64,000 bases of DNA from Pedobacter yulinensis (GCF_003029735.1 NZ_KZ686268.1:434001-498000); one strand, 5' to 3'. Shown: positions 33,797-43,478, numbered from the stretch's first letter. Notes: generated from the sequence alone by a model not told the origin. Numbers and translations: made by a program.

Positions 33797-34987
33797 CTAA
33801 TCTTCCTGGTTCACTTTATGCCAGATAATGACCTGGTTACCAAATATCTTTGAGAATCCTTTTACATCTTCGCCAGACCAGGCGTTGTTCATTTCGCCAT
33901 AGCTGCCAAATTTGTTGCTCATCAGGTCGTGATCAGACTCAATGCCGATAACCTGGAAACGGTAAGGTTGCAATTCAACAAAGACCTTTCCGCTTACCAC
34001 CTCCTGCGTGCTGCTTAGAAAAGCTTCAATATCGCGCATAACAGGGTCGTGGAACTGCCCTTCATGAAGCCAGTTGCCGTAAAACGAAGCGAGCTGCTCT
34101 TTCCAGCTAAGCTGCCATTTGGTGAGCGTATGTTTCTCCAGCGTATGGTGTGCTTTAATAATGACCAGTGGTGCGGCAGCCTCAAAGCCGACACGCCCTT
34201 TTATGCCGATAATGGTATCGCCTACGTGAATATCGCGACCAACACCAAAAGGCTGTGCCAGGGCCTGCAGCTTCTGAATAGCCCGAACCGGGGCCATTTC
34301 TTCCCCGTCTATGGCCACCAGTTCGCCTTTGCTGAAAGTAAGCTCAAGGCGCCTGGAACCCGTTTCGGTTACCTGGGTTGGCCAGGCTTCTTCCGGAAGC
34401 GTATCGTGTGAGGTAAGGGTCTCTTTGCCACCTACAGAGGTGCCCCAAAGTCCTTTGTTGATCGAGTACTTTGCTTTCTCGGCGTTAAATTCAACTCCAT
34501 GCTCATGCAGGTAGCTGATTTCTGCCTCGCGGGAAAGCTTCAGGTCGCGGATCGGCGTAATGATCTCGACTCCTGGAATGAGGATATTGAAAATCATATC
34601 AAAACGAACCTGGTCGTTACCAGCGCCGGTACTCCCATGAGCCACGTAATCTGCGCCGATCTTTTTAACATAATTGGCAATAGCTGTTGCCTGGCTTACA
34701 CGCTCGGCGCTGACAGACAAAGGATAAGTTGCATTTTTAAGCACATTTCCAAATACCAGGTACCTGATGCAGCTCTGGTAATAGTTTTCTGTTTCATCTA
34801 CCACCGCATGTGAAGCCACGCCCAGCGCGTAAGCGCGTTTTTCAATTTCCTGAAGTTCTTCATCGCTGAAGCCGCCCGTATTAACGATGACCGAATGCAC
34901 TTCGAGTCCTCTTTCGCGGGCCAGGTAAATGCAACAGAACGAGGTGTCGAGCCCCCCGCTGAATGCTAAAACAACTTTTTTCTTCAT
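33797..34987 (-). CDS. argG: Argininosuccinate synthase
   Basis: Condenses citrulline and aspartate using ATP. The 396-residue protein begins MKKKVVLAFSGGLDTSFCC with the N-type PP-loop SGGLDTS. GADYVAHGSTGAGNDQVRFD is the citrulline/aspartate-binding block. It belongs to the shorter Bacteroidota-type family and has a normal C-terminus (SNKFGSYGEMNNAWSGEDVKGFSKIFG). It lies 6 nt downstream of the GNAT gene, so the two are almost certainly co-translated. Confidence 0.95.
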   Translation of the reverse strand: MKKKVVLAFSGGLDTSFCCIYLARERGLEVHSVIVNTGGFSDEELQEIEKRAYALGVASHAVVDETENYYQSCIRYLVFGNVLKNATYPLSVSAERVSQATAIANYVKKIGADYVAHGSTGAGNDQVRFDMIFNILIPGVEIITPIRDLKLSREAEISYLHEHGVEFNAEKAKYSINKGLWGTSVGGKETLTSHDTLPEEAWPTQVTETGSRRLELTFSKGELVAIDGEEMAPVRAIQKLQALAQPFGVGRDIHVGDTIIGIKGRVGFEAAAPLVIIKAHHTLEKHTLTKWQLSWKEQLASFYGNWLHEGQFHDPVMRDIEAFLSSTQEVVSGKVFVELQPYRFQVIGIESDHDLMSNKFGSYGEMNNAWSGEDVKGFSKIFGNQVIIWHKVNQED

Positions 34988-34993
34988 TATCAG

Positions 34994-35695
34994 CTATTTA
35001 AATAAAAAGGTAAATAAAAACAAAAGCACCTTCATTCCCGGGTTTTTCGGTTTGGGCTTTAAGACAAGACGCTGCTTGATGCGCATAAAACGCTCGTAAA
35101 GTTTGGGTTTACGCTCCAGCTCTTCGGCAAAACGTTTCGCGGCGTCGTGCTTCTGTGTAGCGGGATCATACAACATGGCCGTACACATGCAATTCTTGCG
35201 CTCTTTCATCTTCAGGATCTCGAAGTTCACGCAACTCTGACAGCCCTTCCAGAACTCTTCGTCCTGGGTTAGTTCTGAGTAGGTAACCGGTTCGTAGCCA
35301 AGGTCAGAGTTGATCTTCATTACGGCCAGGCCCGTTGTAAGGCCGAAGATCTTGGCCTTTGGATATTTCTGCCTGGAAAGTTCAAATATTTTGTACTTGA
35401 TGGCATGCGCAAGACCGACCTTCCTGAAAGCAGGATTGACGATCAGGCCTGAATTGGCAACAAACTGCCCGTGGCTCCAGGTTTCAATATAACAGAAGCC
35501 TGCCCATGTTCCATCTTTATGAAAGGCAATGACAGCTTTTCCTTCTGCCATTTTGCCTGCAACATACTCCGGAGAACGTTTTGCAATGCCTGTGCCCCTG
35601 GCTTTTGCGGAGACTTCCATCTCATCACAGATCTCTTCTGCAAATACACGATGTTCAGGAAGTGCCACCTGCACGATGAATTCGTTAATATTCAT
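34994..35695 (-). CDS. GNAT family N-acyltransferase, candidate N-acylglutamate synthase
   Basis: The 233-residue product heads the arginine cluster. The GNAT core is about residues 40-120: GKAVIAFHKDGTWAGFCYIETWSHGQFVANSGLIVNPAFRKVGLAHAIKYKIFEL, with the acyl-CoA pyrophosphate loop at FRKVGLA. A Cys-rich segment follows (GCQSCVNFEILKMKERKNCMC, about 158-178), then a basic tail (KPKPKNPGM). No argA or argJ is visible in the window. A GNAT placed 6 nt upstream of argG is therefore the best candidate for the first committed step, N-acylation of glutamate. This is inference from context; the four cysteines may bind a metal. Confidence 0.75.
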   Translation of the reverse strand: MNINEFIVQVALPEHRVFAEEICDEMEVSAKARGTGIAKRSPEYVAGKMAEGKAVIAFHKDGTWAGFCYIETWSHGQFVANSGLIVNPAFRKVGLAHAIKYKIFELSRQKYPKAKIFGLTTGLAVMKINSDLGYEPVTYSELTQDEEFWKGCQSCVNFEILKMKERKNCMCTAMLYDPATQKHDAAKRFAEELERKPKLYERFMRIKQRLVLKPKPKNPGMKVLLFLFTFLFK

Positions 35696-36211
35696 TAGTA
35701 ATGATAACGAAGAAAAATTAAAATTTGGATTAATTGAGTGGGTGGATATGAAAACTTATCCATTGTCTTTGATCGGCCGGCCTAAACGATTCAAATACGG
35801 TTCGTGTAGTGTTGCCGGAATCTGGGGGCTAATAAAATCGGAGTACGCCGGCACATCAATGCGTTCGCCTGGCTTTTAAGAGAAGCCTGGAACGCAGTCA
35901 TTTGATATGTATTTTGCCAGTTCAATCTGATGTTAATTGTATTGTGATGCAAATGTTTAAATAAATTCTGAGTTAAGCAACTCCCTGAACATTTTTTTAC
36001 AAAAATCAGCATAAAACAACGCTTTCGTTGGCGTACTCATAAAGCCTCATCGCCAATCCCGAAAGCGGTGTTTTCGTTTGTTGCCAAGTTCTTCATACCC
36101 GGATAAATGCGTTCATACGCAATTTCTGCCAACTGATTTATCGCACTTTTTCTTGCGCAACTAATTTTTTGTTTCTAACATTGCATCAATTTAGAATTAG
36201 TCCAAATAAAC
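35696..36211. promoter_or_regulatory. Divergent regulatory region between the arginine cluster and TonB receptors
   Basis: This 516-nt gap has no gene. For the arg side, GTTG (35978-35981) and AACATTTG (35950-35957), read on the minus strand with 20-nt spacing, form a possible promoter with a ~250-nt leader. ATTAA/TTAAT half-sites around 35717-35734 are a weak operator candidate. For the receptor side, CTTG and TAACATTG at about 36155-36185 are spaced by 20 nt and precede the start at 36212. A 14-bp hairpin at 36020-36067 is listed separately. Confidence 0.35.
36020..36067 (+). promoter_or_regulatory. Long stem-loop upstream of the first TonB receptor gene
   Basis: CGCTTTCGTTGGCG (36020-36033) pairs with CGCCAA and CGAAAGCG (36051-36067), with a 3-nt bulge and a 17-nt loop. 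Only a weak T-rich stretch follows, and no plus-strand gene precedes it. It lies about 145 nt upstream of the receptor start. Confidence 0.5.
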
Positions 36212-38587
36212 ATGATGAAATACCTACTTAATTTAGCCGCCATTATTTGCGCCGCCGTTTCTGTTCAGGCACAGCAGGGGACGCTGAAAGGAACTGTGTC
36301 TACCGCAGACGGGCATCTGGCGCCGGGCGTAACCGTGAGCCTGAAAGGCAAAGGGAATGCAACCAGCACTGATGCAAACGGTCGCTACCTGCTTAACCGC
36401 ATCAAGACAGGCTCTTATACGGTCAGGGTATCGGCCGTAGGCCTGAATACTCAGGAACAGACGGTTACTTTTAAGGACGGGGAAACCAGAACGCTGGATT
36501 TTACCCTGCAGGAGGACAAACGTTTTCTGGACGATGTCAATGTGGCCGGCCGCAGGAAAAGCACTGCAACCGAGCCTTCTTCAAGCCTGCGCCTGCAGGC
36601 CCCGCTTCTTGAAGTGGCGCAGAATATCCAGGTCGTCAATTCGGCCGATCTGTCGCAACAGCAGGTGGTCAGTATGAGCGATGGGGTAATCAGAAATGTA
36701 AGCGGCGCGGTAAGGGTCGAACATTGGGGAGACCTGTACACCAATATCACGATGCGTGGCTCACAGATCCAGGCCTTCAGAAATGGGTTTAACGTAGTGG
36801 CGTCTTATTGGGGGCCGCTTACCGAAGATATGAGTTTTGTAGACCGAATCGAGTTCGTTAAAGGGCCGGCAGGCTTTATGCTTGCCACCGGCGATCCGAG
36901 CGGCCTGTACAATGTGGTTACAAAAAAGCCAACTGGACAGGCCAAAGGTGAAGCCACCGTAACGCTGGGGAGCTACGACATGTTCCGTACAGCGGTAGAC
37001 CTGGACGGCAAAGCCACTGCTAATGGCAAATTGCTGTACAGGATCAACCTGGCCGGGCAAAACAAAAAGTCTTTTCGCGGCAGTGAATTTAACAACCGCT
37101 ACAGCTTTGCCCCCGTGCTTTCTTACCAGGCCTCCAGAAGCACCAAAATTACTGCAGAATACACGCTGCAGCACGCAAAAATGAGCGAGGTCGGGTCGTT
37201 TTACGTGTTCGGCCCCGGTGGCTATGCTACCCAACCCGCTTCATTTACAATGAGCGTTTCGGGCATCCAGCCTACGCGCATCAATGACCATAGCGTCTAC
37301 CTGATGCTTGAACAGGGCCTGGGCGAGGCCTGGAAACTGACCGCCCAGGGGTCTTACTTTAATTACAAACAGGTCGGCACGAGCACTTGGCCTAGTAAAG
37401 TGAACAGCGATGGCACCCTGATCAGGAACATGGCCATCTGGGACGCTGCAAGCAAAATGACCTTGGGCCAGCTGTTTGTAACCGGAACAGCCCTGACCGG
37501 CGGCATTCAACACCGCATACTTGGCGGTCTTGATGCGGGTCGCAAAGATTACGAAGCAGATTGGGGCCAGTCGCACGACCTTGATCTGCCCACTGCACCC
37601 TTCTCATTGAACAATCCATATTACGGGCTGCCATCAAATGGTTTTGCCAATTTTGACCGCCAGACACCCTTATCTGAACGCGCTAAAGCCGCGGGCGGAT
37701 TAATGGACCAGCGCTATGCCGCAGTTTATGTGCAGGACGAGCTTGGTTTCTTTGCTAACCGCCTCCGGTTAACACTGGCCGGAAGGTACACCTGGGTTAA
37801 GCAATCTGCCTGGGGCGGCGCTGACCAGCAGGGCAGGCATTTTACGCCCCGTGCCGGTCTGAGTTATTCGCTCGGCAAAACAGCCTCGGTTTACGCAATG
37901 TACGACCAGGCCTTTATCCCCCAGAGCGGACAACTTGCAGGTGGCGGGGCGGTCAGGCCAATTACGGGAAACAACATGGAAGCGGGGCTGAAGAAGGACT
38001 GGTTTGGTGGAAACTGGAATACCTCGCTCTCTGTTTACAGGATCCTGAAACAGAATGAACTAACTGCAGATCCGAACAGTCCGCCGAACTCCGGCCTTAG
38101 CATCGTTCTCGGCGAAAAGCGGGCGCAGGGTATTGAATTCGATGTGCGCGGAACAATTACCGAAGGTTTGAAAATCATGGCCAATTATGCCTATACCGAC
38201 TCTAAGGTAACCGAAGTAGCCCCTGGTGTAACCACTATTAAAGTTGGCGACATGGTACCCGGTTTCTCGAAACATACCGCCAATGGCTGGATCAGTTACA
38301 ACCTGACTCGGGGTCCACTAAAAGGAACCGGCATCTCGGCCGGATTAACCTACTTGGCAGACCGGGCAACAGACACCTGGAGCGCAGGATTGGAGCGCCT
38401 GCCAGACTATATAAAGGTTGATGGCGGCCTGTTCTGGGAGAACAACAAACTGCGCATCAATGCCAATGTGTACAACCTGCTTAATGACTACCTGTACAGC
38501 GGCTCGTATTATTCCTGGCTAAGTGCCTATTACTGGCAGGCCGAGGCCCCACGAAACTTCCGGGTAAGTGTATCTTATAAATTTTAA
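36212..38587 (+). CDS. TonB-dependent siderophore-type receptor (first copy)
   Basis: A 791-residue outer-membrane transporter. A signal peptide (MKYLLNLAAIICAAVSVQAQ) is followed by a CarboxypepD_reg-like domain (~22-105: GTLKGTVSTADGHLAPGVTVSLKGKGNATSTDANGRYLL...). Next come a plug domain (~110-240, with TNITMRGSQIQAFRNGF and VKGPAGFMLATGDPSGLYNVVTKKPTG) and a 22-strand barrel ending in aromatic FRVSVSYKF. Siderophore receptors share this plug pattern, but the ligand cannot be read from sequence. Initiation can be at 36212 or the next codon. A paralogous receptor follows after 11 nt. Confidence 0.92.
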   Translation: MMKYLLNLAAIICAAVSVQAQQGTLKGTVSTADGHLAPGVTVSLKGKGNATSTDANGRYLLNRIKTGSYTVRVSAVGLNTQEQTVTFKDGETRTLDFTLQEDKRFLDDVNVAGRRKSTATEPSSSLRLQAPLLEVAQNIQVVNSADLSQQQVVSMSDGVIRNVSGAVRVEHWGDLYTNITMRGSQIQAFRNGFNVVASYWGPLTEDMSFVDRIEFVKGPAGFMLATGDPSGLYNVVTKKPTGQAKGEATVTLGSYDMFRTAVDLDGKATANGKLLYRINLAGQNKKSFRGSEFNNRYSFAPVLSYQASRSTKITAEYTLQHAKMSEVGSFYVFGPGGYATQPASFTMSVSGIQPTRINDHSVYLMLEQGLGEAWKLTAQGSYFNYKQVGTSTWPSKVNSDGTLIRNMAIWDAASKMTLGQLFVTGTALTGGIQHRILGGLDAGRKDYEADWGQSHDLDLPTAPFSLNNPYYGLPSNGFANFDRQTPLSERAKAAGGLMDQRYAAVYVQDELGFFANRLRLTLAGRYTWVKQSAWGGADQQGRHFTPRAGLSYSLGKTASVYAMYDQAFIPQSGQLAGGGAVRPITGNNMEAGLKKDWFGGNWNTSLSVYRILKQNELTADPNSPPNSGLSIVLGEKRAQGIEFDVRGTITEGLKIMANYAYTDSKVTEVAPGVTTIKVGDMVPGFSKHTANGWISYNLTRGPLKGTGISAGLTYLADRATDTWSAGLERLPDYIKVDGGLFWENNKLRINANVYNLLNDYLYSGSYYSWLSAYYWQAEAPRNFRVSVSYKF

Positions 38588-38598
38588 GGCTTTAGAAC

Positions 38599-41010
38599 AT
38601 GCTCAAAACCATTTTTACGATTGTTATCTGTTTTTGTTTTAGCTGGACTGCCCTTGCCCAGCAACCGGCTGGCAGCATTGAAGGACGAATCATTACTGCA
38701 GACGGCGAAGCGGCCAGCGGCGTAACCGTACGTCTGAAGGGAAAGGGCCTCGAAACCTACACCGACGACGCTGGCCGCTACCATTTTCTACGGCTCAGAG
38801 CAGGAACCTATGTGGTGCGTGTTTCGGCCATCGGCCTGAAGGCGACAGAACAAACCGTAAGTGTTACCGCCGGGGCCGTGCAGGCAGATTTCAGCCTGTC
38901 AGAGAACCTGAGTCAACTCGAAGACATTCACATACGCGGGGAGCGGGCAAATAAATTCGCTGTAAAAAGCAGTGAAGGGGTAGCCAGGATGCCACTCACA
39001 AACCTGGAAAACCCGCAGGTTTACACCAGCATCAGCAAAGACCTGATGAAAGAACAGGTGGTTGTAAACCTCAGCGATGCGCTGAAGAACAGTTCGGGCA
39101 TTGATAAACTGTGGTCATCTACGGGAAGGGCCGGCGACGGTGCAGCATTTTACCAGCTTCGGGGTTTTACCATACAGCCGAGCATGGTAAACGGCATTGC
39201 CAGCCTGACGAACGGAGATATAGACCCTGTAAATATTGAAAAAATCGAAGTGATCAAAGGGCCGTCAGGAACACTTTTTGGTGGTGCACTGACCAATTTT
39301 GGCGGGCTGCTGAACCTTGTGACCAAAAGACCCCAGGAGCAGGCTTTCGGCGAGCTTGGTTATACTACAGGAAGCTTCAGGACCAATCGGCTTACAGCAG
39401 ACCTTACCGGCCCCATCAACCAGAAGAAGACACTTCTTGCGCGTGTCAATGCCGCCTATCACAACCAGGAGAGTTTCCAGGACGCCGGATTCCGAAAAAC
39501 TTTAACATTGTCACCAGCTATTGAATACCGCATAAGCGAGCGGACGCGGCTGAACCTTTATGCAGAGTTTTATCAGGCCGAAGCCACCAATCCGCTTATG
39601 GTGTTCTTAAACCGGAGCCGTGCGCTGATTGCCCGCAGCCCCGAAGCACTGAACATGGATTTCAGCAAATCGTATACGAACAATGACATTACGGTCAAAA
39701 CACCGAGCACCAATCTGAACGGGGTACTCACCCACCGGCTATCTGAGCAGTGGCGCTCGCAGACAAGTTTTTCGCAAAGTTACCGCAAAAGTGACGGCCT
39801 GTACCAGTATGTCATGTTCATCGGGCCAACAGACGCTGAACTGTCGCGCTATGTGGCCTACCTCAACGCCGCAAGTTCAGCTTTCAACCTGCAGCAAAAC
39901 TTTACAGGCGATTTTAAAATCGGCGGCCTGCGCAACCGCGTGGTCATTGGTGTCGACTACCTGGCCCAACGTACGGTCAACGCGAATTCTCCTTACATCG
40001 TCTTTGACAAGGTGAGCACCCTGGGCAATCCAGCCAATTATGCCAGCATGAACCGGCAGGCCATAGAAAGCCGCCTGGCCGCGAGCACCGCAGCACCGAC
40101 TAAGGGCAGGAACAGCAATTATGTATACAGTGCTTATGTTTCAGATGTGCTGAACCTGAGCGAAACACTGATGGCCATGCTCAGCCTGCGGGTAGACCGG
40201 TTCGACAATAAGCCCAGTTTTGACCAGGTGTCTGGCAATTCACTCCCGAACGGTTACCTGCAAACTGCTTTTTCGCCCAAGTTCGGGCTGGTCTATCAGG
40301 TGCTCAAAGACCGTGTTTCCCTGTTCGGCAATTACATGAACGGATTCAAGAACGTGGCGCCTGTTGTGCAACCGGTTCCGGATGTTTCAGGCATATTCAA
40401 GCCGCAGCAGGCCAACCAGGTCGAAGGCGGGGTCAAGCTGGACCTGCTTAACGGCCGGCTGGGTATGACGGCCAGTTATTACGACATTCGGGTTGACAAC
40501 ATGACGCGCAGCGAACAGATTGTTCGCAACGGCACGCCACTTAACATTACCGTCCAGGACGGTGCACAGAAAAGCAGCGGTTTCGAGATCGACCTTCAGG
40601 TCAACCCCATTTCGGGCCTGAACATCGTGGCTGGTTACAGCCACAACAACAGCAAAATGACCCGGTCTGCTGCGAATGTTGAAGGCCTCAGGCCGGTAAG
40701 CGCCGGCCCGGCCGACCTGGCTAATGTCTGGATCAGCTACCAGGTTCAGGGCGGACCTCTTGAAGGCCTGGGTGCAGGCTTGGGCGGCAACTACGCAGGC
40801 AAAAACCTGATTACGAACAATACGGTTACCGGTGCATTCACCATTCCGGCCTATACCGTTGCCAATGCAACCCTCTTTTACAACTTTGGCAAATACCGTT
40901 TGGGTGTAAAGGCAGATAACCTGACCAACGAGCGGTATTTTAAAGGCTGGACGACTATTGAGCCGCAGCTGCCAAGAAGCGTTCTGGCCAATCTTTCGCT
41001 CAGGTTTTAG
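38599..41010 (+). CDS. TonB-dependent siderophore-type receptor (second copy)
   Basis: The 803-residue product repeats the architecture of the preceding gene: signal peptide (LAQ), CarboxypepD_reg domain (~24-105), plug (~115-240, with FYQLRGFTIQPSMVNGIASLTNGDIDPVNIEKIEVIKGPSGTLFGG) and a barrel ending RSVLANLSLRF. The N-terminal domains of the two receptors are clearly related (GVTVxLKGKGxxTxTDxxGRYxxxRxxxGxYxVRVSAxGL), so they probably arose by tandem duplication. Plug and barrel have diverged, which suggests different ligands. Spacing of 11 nt implies one operon. Confidence 0.93.
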   Translation: MLKTIFTIVICFCFSWTALAQQPAGSIEGRIITADGEAASGVTVRLKGKGLETYTDDAGRYHFLRLRAGTYVVRVSAIGLKATEQTVSVTAGAVQADFSLSENLSQLEDIHIRGERANKFAVKSSEGVARMPLTNLENPQVYTSISKDLMKEQVVVNLSDALKNSSGIDKLWSSTGRAGDGAAFYQLRGFTIQPSMVNGIASLTNGDIDPVNIEKIEVIKGPSGTLFGGALTNFGGLLNLVTKRPQEQAFGELGYTTGSFRTNRLTADLTGPINQKKTLLARVNAAYHNQESFQDAGFRKTLTLSPAIEYRISERTRLNLYAEFYQAEATNPLMVFLNRSRALIARSPEALNMDFSKSYTNNDITVKTPSTNLNGVLTHRLSEQWRSQTSFSQSYRKSDGLYQYVMFIGPTDAELSRYVAYLNAASSAFNLQQNFTGDFKIGGLRNRVVIGVDYLAQRTVNANSPYIVFDKVSTLGNPANYASMNRQAIESRLAASTAAPTKGRNSNYVYSAYVSDVLNLSETLMAMLSLRVDRFDNKPSFDQVSGNSLPNGYLQTAFSPKFGLVYQVLKDRVSLFGNYMNGFKNVAPVVQPVPDVSGIFKPQQANQVEGGVKLDLLNGRLGMTASYYDIRVDNMTRSEQIVRNGTPLNITVQDGAQKSSGFEIDLQVNPISGLNIVAGYSHNNSKMTRSAANVEGLRPVSAGPADLANVWISYQVQGGPLEGLGAGLGGNYAGKNLITNNTVTGAFTIPAYTVANATLFYNFGKYRLGVKADNLTNERYFKGWTTIEPQLPRSVLANLSLRF

Positions 41011-41074
41011 ACGCCTGGAGAGCTATTTTTTGCGCAAATACTGTATTGCGGTATATTCGTAAAAAATAGCTTTT

Positions 41075-42235
41075 ATGTTTGCTGCATGTCGCCTGGCCCT
41101 CTTTGCCTTTCTTTTACCCGTGCTGCCTGCTGCAGCGCAGGATCGGGCGTTTACCGAGGCAAACCTCAAGCAATTGAGCTCAGCGGCTTTCTGGGGACGG
41201 GGCTATACGCGCGATGGCATGAAAAAAGCCGCTGGATTTCTCGCGCTCCAGCTGAAAACAGCCGGCCTGAAAGCCTTGAACGGGGATTCTTACCTGCAAG
41301 AATTCACTTACCCCGTTAACACCTTTCCGGGCAAGATGCACCTGACGCTGAATGGACAGTCGCTACGGCCCGGTGTCGATTTTCTGGTTGGTAACGAAAG
41401 CATCGGCCAACGCCTGAATAATGAGGCGCTCAGCAAAAAAGACAGCATCACGTACGTTTCTGCCACAACAAAGACCGTGTTCATTTTCCAGGATAAGCTT
41501 ACCTGGTCGGTCGCCAGAGAAGTAGCCCCTTACACCGTCATTTACCTGAACCGTCAAACCGTTAAAGGGGAGCCACAGCGCTTTTCCATGGATATTGAGA
41601 ACCGTTTCGTGCCGGCATTTCAGGCGTACAATGTTTGCGGTATGGTGCGCGGGCGTTCAAAGCCCGATTCGCTGCTCGTGCTTACCGCTCACTATGATCA
41701 CCTGGGTGGCATGGGAGACCGCACCTGGTTTCCCGGTGCAAATGACAACGCCAGCGGCGTATCGACCTTGTTAAGCCTGGCCCGGCATTACGCGCGCAAC
41801 GTACCGGATTACAGCGTGGTCTTTGTGTTCTTTGCCGGGGAAGAGGCCGGCCTGCTGGGCTCAGAATTTTTTACGGCGAGACCGCTTGTTCCCCTGTCGT
41901 CGATCCGATTTTTGCTGAACCTGGACCTGGTAGGCACCGGTGAAGAGGGAGCTACAGTTGTAAACGCCAGTCTTTACCCCCGGGCCTTTGAACAGCTTGA
42001 GCAGGTCAACAGCGCGGGCGGGTTCCTGCCCAGGCTGGCCCGCCGGGGCAAAGCGGCCAACAGCGATCATTTCCATTTCTCAGAAAAAGGTGTACCGGCT
42101 TTTTTCATGTATACAATGGGCGGTGTAAAAGCTTATCATGATGTTAATGACAAAGCCGAGACCTTACCTATGACCCATTACGAGGGCGTGTTCAAACTGA
42201 TCACAGGCTTTTTTGACCGCCAGATGGGAAAATAA
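41075..42235 (+). CDS. Secreted M28 family metallopeptidase
   Basis: A 386-residue exported aminopeptidase-like enzyme. A signal peptide ends at AAAQ (res ~22). The two-zinc site is readable: His in LTAHYDHLGG (~206), bridging Asp in PGANDNASGV (~223), Glu-Glu in FFAGEEAGLLGSEFF (~254), Asp in LLNLDLVGTG, and His in ANSDHFHFSEKGVPAFFMYTMG. An apical/PA-like insert occupies about 60-190. It starts 64 nt after the second receptor gene behind a TATATTCG one-mismatch -7 element. It may have its own promoter and is not necessarily functionally linked to iron uptake. Confidence 0.9.
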   Translation: MFAACRLALFAFLLPVLPAAAQDRAFTEANLKQLSSAAFWGRGYTRDGMKKAAGFLALQLKTAGLKALNGDSYLQEFTYPVNTFPGKMHLTLNGQSLRPGVDFLVGNESIGQRLNNEALSKKDSITYVSATTKTVFIFQDKLTWSVAREVAPYTVIYLNRQTVKGEPQRFSMDIENRFVPAFQAYNVCGMVRGRSKPDSLLVLTAHYDHLGGMGDRTWFPGANDNASGVSTLLSLARHYARNVPDYSVVFVFFAGEEAGLLGSEFFTARPLVPLSSIRFLLNLDLVGTGEEGATVVNASLYPRAFEQLEQVNSAGGFLPRLARRGKAANSDHFHFSEKGVPAFFMYTMGGVKAYHDVNDKAETLPMTHYEGVFKLITGFFDRQMGK

Positions 42236-42344
42236 CGCGTTTGGTTTGCTTGTAAGCGCCCGGGCTGCAAAAAACAACATTTTAGCCTAGCGGAGCATTT
42301 TATTTCTGCGTTACTTGCGGTGGGTTTATTAACAATAAAATCAC

Positions 42345-42375
42345 GCAGCAGCCAGGGTGGATGTTCTGGCTGCTG
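42345..42375 (-). terminator. Terminator of the LLM oxidoreductase gene
   Basis: CAGCAGCCAG and CTGGCTGCTG form a perfect 10-bp stem with a 10-nt loop. On the minus strand the stem is followed by CGTGATTTTATTGTT. It lies 9 nt after the stop codon. Confidence 0.7.
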
Positions 42376-42384
42376 ATTACCCAG

Positions 42385-43386
42385 CTATAAAAACATATCG
42401 GCCAGGAGCTCATACGAACGCAGCCGGTCTTCAAAGTGTTCGGTAATGGTTACAGCCATCAGTTCGTCTACCTGGTATGCCGCCGCCATACTGGTCAGTT
42501 GTTCCCTAACCTGATCGGGTGTTCCATTGACCATCCGTTTTTTATTGTAATCGATGCGCTCCTGTTCGGCCGGGGTATATTGTACATCCCTGATGTCGTC
42601 GTAACCGAGTTTGCCAAGCCCCTGACCTTTTTCGAGCTGCAAAAAGCGGTGCGCCAGTAGGGCAGATTGCTGCTGCACCTTCTCCTCGTCTTCAGAGCAG
42701 AATACAAAGAATGCTGCATTGGCTTCGGGTGCACTCAGATCTGCAGAGGGCTTAAAATGATCCCGGTAATACTGAACTGCCTGCGGACCGCCATTGGGAT
42801 TGATGAAATGGGCAAACGAGAATCCCATACCAAAATGCGCGGCAAAAAGGGCGCTCTGGCCACTGCTGCTCAGAATCCACTGTGCGGGCACCGTTTCCGC
42901 GACGGGAATTGCCTTGATCTTGCCGTTCATATTGCTCTGATCAGGTATGTCGTGAAAAAAATTACCGAGGTCGTTTAGCTGCGCAATGAAATCCTGCTCA
43001 CTGAAATTGTTGGCCGGATTTAAGATCGAGGCCGTAATGCGATCGGTACCCGGCGCCCGGCCTATTCCCAGGTCTATTCGTCCGGGATGCATGACCTCCA
43101 GCAGCCTGAAGCTTTCGGCTACTTTCAGGGCGCTGTGGTTGGGCAGCATGATGCCGCCAGAGCCCAGGCGAATGCGGTGTGTATGGTTGGCCAGATGCGC
43201 GATCAGAATTTCGGGCGTAGAGCCGGCCAGGCTATCTGTGTTGTGGTGTTCTGAAACCCAGAACCGGTGGTAGCCCAACTTTTCGGTATGCTGCGCAAGC
43301 AAAGTCGTTTCTTCTATAGCCTGGCGGGCATTGGCATCTTTGCGAACCGGAGACTGATCCAGCACGCTTAGCTTAATTTGTTGCAT
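42385..43386 (-). CDS. LLM class flavin-dependent oxidoreductase
   Basis: A luciferase-like monooxygenase of 333 residues, probably FMN- or F420-type; the substrate is unknown. The sequence LSVLDQSPVRKDANARQAIEETTLLAQHTEKLGYHRFWVSEHHN is typical of the single-component 'group 1' (MsnO8-like) subfamily. So are IRLGSGGIMLPNHSALKVAESFRLLEVMHPGRIDLGIGRAPGTD and VNGTPDQVREQL near the C-terminus. The ATG at 43386 (MQQIKLSVLDQ) is the likely start; the upstream extension is not conserved. It is 92 nt downstream of the arginase-like gene. Confidence 0.9.
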   Translation of the reverse strand: MQQIKLSVLDQSPVRKDANARQAIEETTLLAQHTEKLGYHRFWVSEHHNTDSLAGSTPEILIAHLANHTHRIRLGSGGIMLPNHSALKVAESFRLLEVMHPGRIDLGIGRAPGTDRITASILNPANNFSEQDFIAQLNDLGNFFHDIPDQSNMNGKIKAIPVAETVPAQWILSSSGQSALFAAHFGMGFSFAHFINPNGGPQAVQYYRDHFKPSADLSAPEANAAFFVFCSEDEEKVQQQSALLAHRFLQLEKGQGLGKLGYDDIRDVQYTPAEQERIDYNKKRMVNGTPDQVREQLTSMAAAYQVDELMAVTITEHFEDRLRSYELLADMFL

Positions 43387-43478
43387 GATCAAATATACGG
43401 CTGATCCAGGCCGGCACCGCCTGCCCGCAAGCAATATGACTTTTTACTTAAGACAATTTGACTGTTGGCTGATGTGCG

